Positions 5,903 through 9,316 of a DNA stretch of 9,316 nucleotides are shown here, piece by piece (the first letter of the stretch is position 1; every line of letters starts with the position of its first letter). The stretch spans positions 1-9,316 of the forward strand of contig CAWUJS010000076.1 in NCBI GenBank assembly GCA_963922705.1, written 5' to 3'. This DNA comes from TMED27 sp963922705. Lineage in GTDB: Bacteria; Pseudomonadota; Alphaproteobacteria; Micavibrionales; Micavibrionaceae. Both the position numbers and the translations under genes were made by a program. Under the pieces are notes generated by a model that ran no database searches, was not told where the DNA came from, and saw only the letters and a list, made by a program, of their open reading frames with translations.

Positions 5903-6292
5903 ATGAATGAAATACTTAGCGAAGATTATTGTAATCAAAAGATAGGCTGGCAATTGAAATCAATACGCCAGATGCGGCGCATGACGCAAAAAACATTAGC
6001 TCATAATTTAAACAAAGGAATAACATCTATTCAGAGATATGAAGATGGGGCCGTAGGGCTTTCAGCCACACAAATCTATCAACTCAGCATATTGTTTTCT
6101 ATACCAGTAGGATATTTTTTCTGCGAAGAAGACGATGTTCATATTGCGCACTCTGACCGCAACACCATCAAAGTTGCTAGTGTCCTCGCTGATTATCCTA
6201 AAGACGTGCGCAATGCAGCTCTCAGATTTCTAGTAGCTATTGGAGATAGTTATAAAGAAAGTAAAAATAAAGAAAGATATAAGATATTTTAA
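5903..6292 (+). CDS. XRE-family transcriptional regulator, 129 aa
   Basis: A Cro/CI-type repressor-like protein. The HTH spans about residues 14-68: IGWQLKSIRQMRRMTQKTLA, then a recognition region KGITSIQRYEDGAVGLSATQ, with the RYEDG motif typical of the group. A SIPVGYFF segment follows, corresponding to the conserved 'vpv.ffF' of alphaproteobacterial XRE proteins. The C-terminal helix DYPKDVRNAALRFLVAI (about 105-121) parallels the tail of the XRE protein at 3236-3637. I place the start at the ATG at 5903, not the GTG at 5891, because the HTH family begins close to here; TGTGGG upstream is a weak ribosome site. It is divergent from the sensor-regulator/GNAT operon with a shared 132-bp AT-rich gap, and is followed by the structured RNA. 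Its own promoter carries an inverted repeat, suggesting autorepression. Confidence 0.82.
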   Translation: MNEILSEDYCNQKIGWQLKSIRQMRRMTQKTLAHNLNKGITSIQRYEDGAVGLSATQIYQLSILFSIPVGYFFCEEDDVHIAHSDRNTIKVASVLADYPKDVRNAALRFLVAIGDSYKESKNKERYKIF

Positions 6293-6307
6293 TCTATGAC
6301 CGAGAAT

Positions 6308-6398
6308 TACTGCCTAAGCGATTGCTTGTACATTCCCCATGTATAGTGCGGGCAGTATGAACTAACCCTCGACCGGTATGCCGGTCGAGGGCTTTTTT
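6308..6398 (+). ncRNA. candidate structured small RNA with intrinsic terminator
   Basis: A three-way junction can be drawn by eye. The closing stem TACTGCC (6308-6314) pairs with GGCAGTA (6351-6357). Inside are hairpin AAGC-GATT-GCTT (6316-6327) and hairpin TACAT-TCCCC-ATGTA (6329-6343), whose loop is C-rich. An 8-nt linker leads to an 11-bp terminator hairpin and six T. All stems are perfect, and nothing codes here. C-rich hairpin loops are used by several alphaproteobacterial sRNAs to contact Shine-Dalgarno sequences, which suggests a regulatory RNA acting in trans, but I cannot match it to a named family. No good -35 is visible upstream. The 5' end may come from a promoter inside 6240-6300 or by processing of the XRE mRNA, making it a 3'UTR-derived sRNA. 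It may start a few bases before 6308. Confidence 0.6.
6366..6398 (+). terminator. strong rho-independent terminator
   Basis: CCCTCGACCGG (6366-6376), loop TATG, CCGGTCGAGGG (6381-6391), C, then TTTTTT (6393-6398). The stem is 11 perfect, GC-rich pairs with a tetraloop, and the U-tract exists only for plus-strand transcripts. It ends the XRE transcript and the candidate sRNA. Confidence 0.93.
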
Positions 6399-6441
6399 AG
6401 CAATATATTTGTACGCTCAGACTTAAGATGACGATATTCGT

Positions 6442-6576
6442 TTATTTAATTTCACATCTTATGACAACTTCAGAATCACATGTGAACCCGGCTTGCGCTG
6501 TGGTGACTGTAGTCATTGATGCCGTTGCAAGTGCCAAAAGCGCGAAGATAGAAGCGATAGCTTTTTTGTTTGACAT
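6442..6576 (-). CDS. small exported peptide, 44 aa, with Sec signal peptide
   Basis: A short gene. The start ATG at 6576 is preceded 8 nt upstream by AAAGGA, and the stop is TAA at 6444-6442. The product begins MSNKK, then a hydrophobic core (AIASIFALLALATASM) and the cleavage site TTAQA/GF, a textbook Sec signal peptide with A-x-A before the cut at residue 29. The remaining mature part is only 15 residues (GFTCDSEVVIRCEIK) with two cysteines that could form a disulfide in the periplasm. Its function is unknown. It is divergent from the HTH/TPR-like gene at 6854 and has the same kind of ribosome site and small exported product as the peptide gene at 7871. A longer 86-codon frame in another phase of the same strand (6773-6513) is probably spurious. 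Confidence 0.65.
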   Translation of the reverse strand: MSNKKAIASIFALLALATASMTTVTTAQAGFTCDSEVVIRCEIK

Positions 6577-6814
6577 GAAGATAGTCCTTTCGGTTTAGGG
6601 GTTAAGTCCTTTGGTAAAAACTGTACTTCTATAGCATCGAGAGCACTGCTCATTCCCCAGGACAACCTCAATGTAACAGCTTCGATCATTGAGCTTATCA
6701 AGTTGAGCAAAAACGAGATATTGACGGGATAAAGATCATTACGCGCTCTCATGAACCAAGCCTTGCTAAACAATCATTTCTGGCGTTTCTGAACTTGGCT
6801 CAAAATCAGTGAGA

Positions 6815-6820
6815 TATAAT
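6815..6820 (+). promoter_or_regulatory. -10 element for the HTH/TPR-like gene
   Basis: A perfect TATAAT stands 33 bp before the start codon at 6854. The -35 is poor: GAACTT at 6791-6796 with an 18-bp spacer is the best option, so activation by a regulator is plausible. The rest of the 277-bp gap 6577-6853 holds an AGTCCTTT direct repeat (6583-6590, 6605-6612) at the peptide gene's ribosome site and a TTGAGC direct repeat (6689-6694, 6703-6708). I see no other gene in it. Confidence 0.45.
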
Positions 6821-6853
6821 CTGAATAGTGAATTCAAAGTCGAAGGTGTTTAA

Positions 6854-7855
6854 ATGAAAATAATAGATGCCGCGCCGACAGTTGAACCAAGTCAGCGTCA
6901 TGGTCGTGCCGCTTGTCAGAAAGACCGTAATCCATCCGTCCGTTCTTCAAACCAAGTTGACGTACGCACAGTACAGGCGCCGCTTGCGGCGTTAAAAAAA
7001 TCAGGCCTTAATAACGAAAATATCGCAGAATTTCTACAACACATCACAGGAGCCACCGGCACGACTGGAGGGTCTGCCCCAAACATTGCGAGGATCATGC
7101 GCGGAAGTATTAGGCGACCTAGCCCACTGCCAGGTCTCGGCGACGTCTTCTATGATCAGCTCTGTATAGGTGAATTTGACAAAAAAATCGTAACCCTCCT
7201 TGAGGCTCTGCATGATGTAAGGCTAGCTCGTAGAGCCGCTTCTGTATTTTCAATCGCTTCTACTATTCTAAGCTTAACATCGATGTTTGATATGTCAGGC
7301 AGGCGTGCTGAACCAGCCAAACATTATCTTTTAGGCCATACTTATTCGGCGTTAGCTGAGTTCGGATTTACACTTGATTGTCAAAAACCAAGCGATCAAT
7401 TCAAAAGAGCCGCTGTTCACTTTGTTGCAGCAGCTAATGGCTTCAAACCAGATTTTATTGGCAAAAAGTCGAAATCGTGGGATTCTAGCCAAATCATCGA
7501 CTGTTACTTTCTCACGTTGTCTGCTGGCTCAGCATTGGGTGCAGCGTTTGCTGCTGATAAAGAAAAATGCGAATTAATAGCTCTTGCTCAAGAAATGACA
7601 GCAACAAGATACTGCAGAGCTGCCGAATGGTTGGCAAAAGACTCTAAACGTGCTGACTTGGCATACAATGCGGCGGAAATTACAGCTTTAGCGGGCCTGT
7701 CGACAGAAGCAGAAGACTTCTTAAAACTTGCTTTAAAGCTTGAACCGAACTTGCTCTGTGTAACCCCTGGCTTACGCCCGAAGTGGCTCAACGAAAATGT
7801 TCGCGATGTAATTCATCTTGCAGATCCCCTTAAAAAAATTCTGAAAAATCAATAA
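6854..7855 (+). CDS. probable HTH protein with TPR-like helical repeats, 333 aa
   Basis: Not a family I recognise with certainty. Residues 1-38 are polar and disordered-looking. Residues about 42-92 look like an HTH: helix APLAALKKSGL, helix NNENIAEFLQHITG, then SAPNIARIMRGSIRRPSP, which has the shape of an XRE recognition helix ('pnisRi.rG.r.ps'), with a glycine-rich insert (GATGTTGGS) in the turn. The rest is almost wholly helical. Residues 154-200 (HYLLGHTYSALAEFG, then KRAAVHFVAAANGFKPDF) and 268-301 (DLAYNAAEITALAGLSTEAE, then KLALKLEPNL) fit the tetratricopeptide pattern, including the closing ALxLxP. No membrane span is evident. The ATG at 6854 has GAAGGTG 6 nt upstream and TATAAT further up. 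A small exported peptide gene follows after 15 bp. HTH plus TPR plus peptide is the RRNPP layout (Rap, NprR, PlcR, Rgg), known from Firmicutes, so a peptide receptor is an attractive inference but not shown. Confidence 0.75.
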   Translation: MKIIDAAPTVEPSQRHGRAACQKDRNPSVRSSNQVDVRTVQAPLAALKKSGLNNENIAEFLQHITGATGTTGGSAPNIARIMRGSIRRPSPLPGLGDVFYDQLCIGEFDKKIVTLLEALHDVRLARRAASVFSIASTILSLTSMFDMSGRRAEPAKHYLLGHTYSALAEFGFTLDCQKPSDQFKRAAVHFVAAANGFKPDFIGKKSKSWDSSQIIDCYFLTLSAGSALGAAFAADKEKCELIALAQEMTATRYCRAAEWLAKDSKRADLAYNAAEITALAGLSTEAEDFLKLALKLEPNLLCVTPGLRPKWLNENVRDVIHLADPLKKILKNQ

Positions 7856-7870
7856 TGAAGGATTGGTTCC

Positions 7871-8041
7871 ATGATAAATACACTCATTCGCTGCGGAAGT
7901 TTGGCCATAGTAATATCAGCGTTACTATTTTCTTTTTCCGACAATGTACAAGTCAAATTAGATCACAGTAAGCATCAAAATGTTGAACTGGCCGCAGCTA
8001 AAAAGGGGCCGATCATCACAATGCAAAAAGTAGCTAGTTAA
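7871..8041 (+). CDS. small peptide with hydrophobic export-type N-terminus, 56 aa
   Basis: An ATG at 7871 follows GAAGGA (7857-7862) by 8 nt, one of the best ribosome sites in the window; the stop TAA is 8039-8041. The product has a basic N-terminal start (MINTLIRCG) and a hydrophobic core, residues 10-22 (SLAIVISALLFSF). A polar region (SDNVQVKLDHSKHQ) follows, then a C-terminal tail (VELAAAKKGPIITMQKVAS). The head fits a signal peptide or a single membrane anchor; a cut near FSFS/D or at the AAA sequence is possible. It starts 15 bp after the HTH/TPR-like gene and is therefore almost certainly on its mRNA. I infer a secreted cognate peptide of that protein; a membrane-anchored accessory or toxin-like peptide are alternatives. 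Its stop is one base from the stop of the convergent recombinase gene, so its C-terminus could have been altered by a past insertion. Confidence 0.6.
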   Translation: MINTLIRCGSLAIVISALLFSFSDNVQVKLDHSKHQNVELAAAKKGPIITMQKVAS

Positions 8042-8042
8042 T

Positions 8043-8591
8043 TTAAGATCGAAGCCTCGAAATCGTTTGGTGCGACACACCCATGCTGCGCGCAATGCTG
8101 CGGCAACTATCACCGGCTTTAAGACGCTCAAGCGCTTCTTGTATTTGGTAATCGGACAAAATGCGGTTACGGCCAAGATTTTTACCCTTTTTGCGGGCCG
8201 TTACTCGGCCCTCATTGGCCCGCTTAATAATGCGTTCTCGTTCATCCTGAGCCATAGCCGATAGAAAAGCCAAAATGCCTTGACCAATAGGCGTTGTCAG
8301 ATCGAGGTAAGGTTTATCGAGAACTTTAACCTTCGCACCGCGAACTGCAATGCGTTGAATAATGCCAATACCATCTATCATAGACCGCGTAGCACGATCC
8401 CAATCGGCAACAATCAGGATATCATCGGTGCCGAGCGCGTCAATGGCTTTCTCCAATTGCGGGCGGCCTTCGACATTCTTACCTGACGCCTCTTCGCGGA
8501 ATATATGATCACATTTGGCATCGCGCAGAGCTGCGATTTGCCGGTCGAGATTTTGATCTTTCGTAGAGACCCGTGCATAGCCAATTCTCAT
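8043..8591 (-). CDS. serine site-specific recombinase, resolvase/invertase family, 182 aa
   Basis: A small serine recombinase that cuts and rejoins DNA through a Ser-DNA link. The N-terminal catalytic domain starts MRIGYARVST with nucleophile S9 and R7. ADWDRATRS (62-70) carries the conserved DR..RS arginines. The dimer helix includes AMAQDERERIIKRANEGR (112-129). The C-terminal Hin-like HTH is SCRSIARSMGVSHQTISRL (162-180). At 182 residues it has the normal length of Tn3 TnpR-type enzymes, and it looks intact. I start it at the ATG at 8591, since the family begins exactly there; a GTG at 8615 would add eight residues. No Shine-Dalgarno precedes either. No transposase is seen, so it may serve plasmid multimer resolution or be the leftover of a Tn3-like element. 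GGTCCA repeats and a palindrome upstream are candidate binding or crossover sites. Confidence 0.92.
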   Translation of the reverse strand: MRIGYARVSTKDQNLDRQIAALRDAKCDHIFREEASGKNVEGRPQLEKAIDALGTDDILIVADWDRATRSMIDGIGIIQRIAVRGAKVKVLDKPYLDLTTPIGQGILAFLSAMAQDERERIIKRANEGRVTARKKGKNLGRNRILSDYQIQEALERLKAGDSCRSIARSMGVSHQTISRLRS

Positions 8592-8622
8592 TAGTAAATC
8601 ATAGCAGATTTGCACTTAATTG

Positions 8623-8683
8623 TGGACCGTAAAAATGGACCACTTAAAAGCCCCGGTTTTATTGACTTTTTGTGCGTGGTCCA
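8623..8683. repeat. TGGACC repeats upstream of the recombinase (possible res/operator sites)
   Basis: TGGACC occurs at 8623-8628 and 8636-8641, a direct repeat with 13-bp period. TGGACCAC (8636-8643) is matched by GTGGTCCA (8676-8683) as a perfect 8-bp inverted repeat with 32 bp between. They lie 32-92 bp upstream of the recombinase start, where resolvases of the TnpR type usually bind to recombine and to repress their own gene. The link to the recombinase is by position only. Confidence 0.45.
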
Positions 8684-8684
8684 A

Positions 8685-8696
8685 AAGGTATACCTT
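8685..8696. repeat. 12-bp perfect palindrome
   Basis: AAGGTATACCTT is fully self-complementary, with a central TA, and abuts the GTGGTCCA arm. Small serine recombinases cut at a 2-bp centre within a dyad, so this could be a crossover site. An operator for the plus-strand gene downstream is an alternative. The rest of the gap to 8841 shows no clear promoter; TTGGTG (8774-8779) with CATGAT 17 bp later is weak. Confidence 0.35.
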
Positions 8697-8841
8697 GTGA
8701 ACCAGCTCTGTGATCCAAATAAGAATATTTCGAGCGCGTGCCATGCGCATGCTCCGCAAACCCCTAGCTTAATTGGTGTGCGTTTACCGTAACAGCATGA
8801 TATGTAAAGTGCGGTCGCAGGTTCAGAGCAGGAGCATACAC

Positions 8842-9316
8842 ATGAACCGAGAAGAAACGTTTGATCTGTTCTGCCAAGGCAAAGAAAAATGGAACGAGTG
8901 GGCTGAAAATATGCTCGCCAAGCGCAAGCAATTGGAGGAAGCGGGGAGTTGGGCTATAGATTGGAAGTCTGAGCCTAAAAATGACGATACGCGCAATTGG
9001 ATGAATACGGCGTCGGTTGAGTTTTCAAATACAGAAAATCCGCATACTTTTGAAGGTTATAATGATTTCCAAGACTGGGTATTCCCGTGGACGACCGATT
9101 TCAGTAGCGCGGCGTTCGGTTGGCACGTCGATTTCAGTGGCGCGGCGTTCAATGGGTACGCCAATTTCAGTAGCGCGAGGTTCAGTGGGAAAAGCTATTT
9201 CACTAGCGTAGCGTTCAATGGGTACGCCAATTTCAATAGCGCGAGGTTTAGTGGGAATCCAATTTTCAGTGGCGCTGATTTCATTGGGGAGGCCACTTTC
9301 AGTAGCGCATCATTAA
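8842..9316 (+). CDS. pentapeptide-repeat protein, N-terminal 158 aa (runs off window)
   Basis: The ATG at 8842 is preceded by CAGGAG with a 7-nt spacer, and the frame stays open to the last base, so the gene is partial at its 3' end. Residues 1-85 form a polar, Trp-rich N-terminus (FDLFCQGKEKWNEWAENMLA) as seen ahead of other such repeats. From about residue 86 a phenylalanine recurs: FSSAAF, FSGAAFNGYANF, FSSARFSGKSYF, FNSARFSGNPIF, FSGADFIGEATF. The Phe spacing alternates 6 and 5, giving an 11-residue unit, as in the pentapeptide_3 variety. These repeats build a right-handed square beta-helix and often serve as binding scaffolds; the Qnr and MfpA members mimic DNA and protect gyrase. No evidence picks a target here. 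The gene is divergent from the recombinase. Confidence 0.87.
   Translation, partial: MNREETFDLFCQGKEKWNEWAENMLAKRKQLEEAGSWAIDWKSEPKNDDTRNWMNTASVEFSNTENPHTFEGYNDFQDWVFPWTTDFSSAAFGWHVDFSGAAFNGYANFSSARFSGKSYFTSVAFNGYANFNSARFSGNPIFSGADFIGEATFSSASL

Noticed and set aside
6513..6773. 86-codon minus-strand frame
   Set aside because: Overlaps the well-supported 44-aa signal-peptide gene in another phase; no ribosome site and no recognisable content.
8610..8792. 60-codon plus-strand frame over the recombinase upstream region
   Set aside because: No Shine-Dalgarno, runs through the repeats and palindrome, and stops before the pentapeptide gene's ribosome site; probably chance.
9097..9316. Periodic DNA resembling a minisatellite or CRISPR-like array
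   Set aside because: The 33-bp periodicity is explained by the encoded 11-residue repeat of the pentapeptide-like protein; there are no spacers.

Overview
The window looks like an accessory region (plasmid, integrative element or genomic island) of an alphaproteobacterium. Two things point there. The translesion polymerase gene is preceded by GTTC-N7-GTTC, the LexA/SOS box typical of Alphaproteobacteria. Two of the regulators also resemble the ~130-residue XRE proteins common in Rhizobiales and relatives. There is no rRNA, tRNA, replication gene or core housekeeping gene. The middle (about 3.2-6.3 kb) is visibly more AT-rich than the polymerase region, which suggests a mosaic origin.

Layout. 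1-553: a hairpin, then a small hypothetical gene on the plus strand. 3091-554 (minus strand): a Y-family DNA polymerase followed by three small genes (single-span membrane peptide, 179-aa hypothetical, three-span membrane protein), possibly one SOS-linked transcription unit. 4344-3236 (minus): a tightly overlapping trio of a divergent XRE-like protein, a 64-aa orphan and an XRE regulator. 5770-4555 (minus): an XRE regulator with a TrmB/PLD-like sensor domain, overlapping a GNAT acetyltransferase. This pair is divergent from another XRE gene (5903-6292), which has a consensus-like promoter and a perfect inverted repeat over its -10. 6308-6398: a convincing structured RNA, a three-way junction followed by an intrinsic terminator. 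6442-8041: a 333-aa protein with a probable HTH and TPR-like helical repeats, with a tiny exported peptide gene downstream (+) and another upstream on the opposite strand (-). 8591-8043 (minus): a resolvase-type serine recombinase with GGTCCA repeats upstream. 8842-end: the start of a pentapeptide-repeat protein that runs off the window.

The window is dominated by regulation: five probable HTH regulators in about 4.6 kb, one candidate sRNA, and mobility or DNA-damage functions at the flanks. The most interesting unit is 6442-8041. An HTH plus TPR-like protein followed at 15 bp by a short peptide with an export-type N-terminus has the layout of the Gram-positive RRNPP receptor/pheromone systems, but here in a Gram-negative. 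That reading is inference and needs fold prediction and homologue comparison. None of the small-peptide or sRNA calls can be proven from sequence alone.
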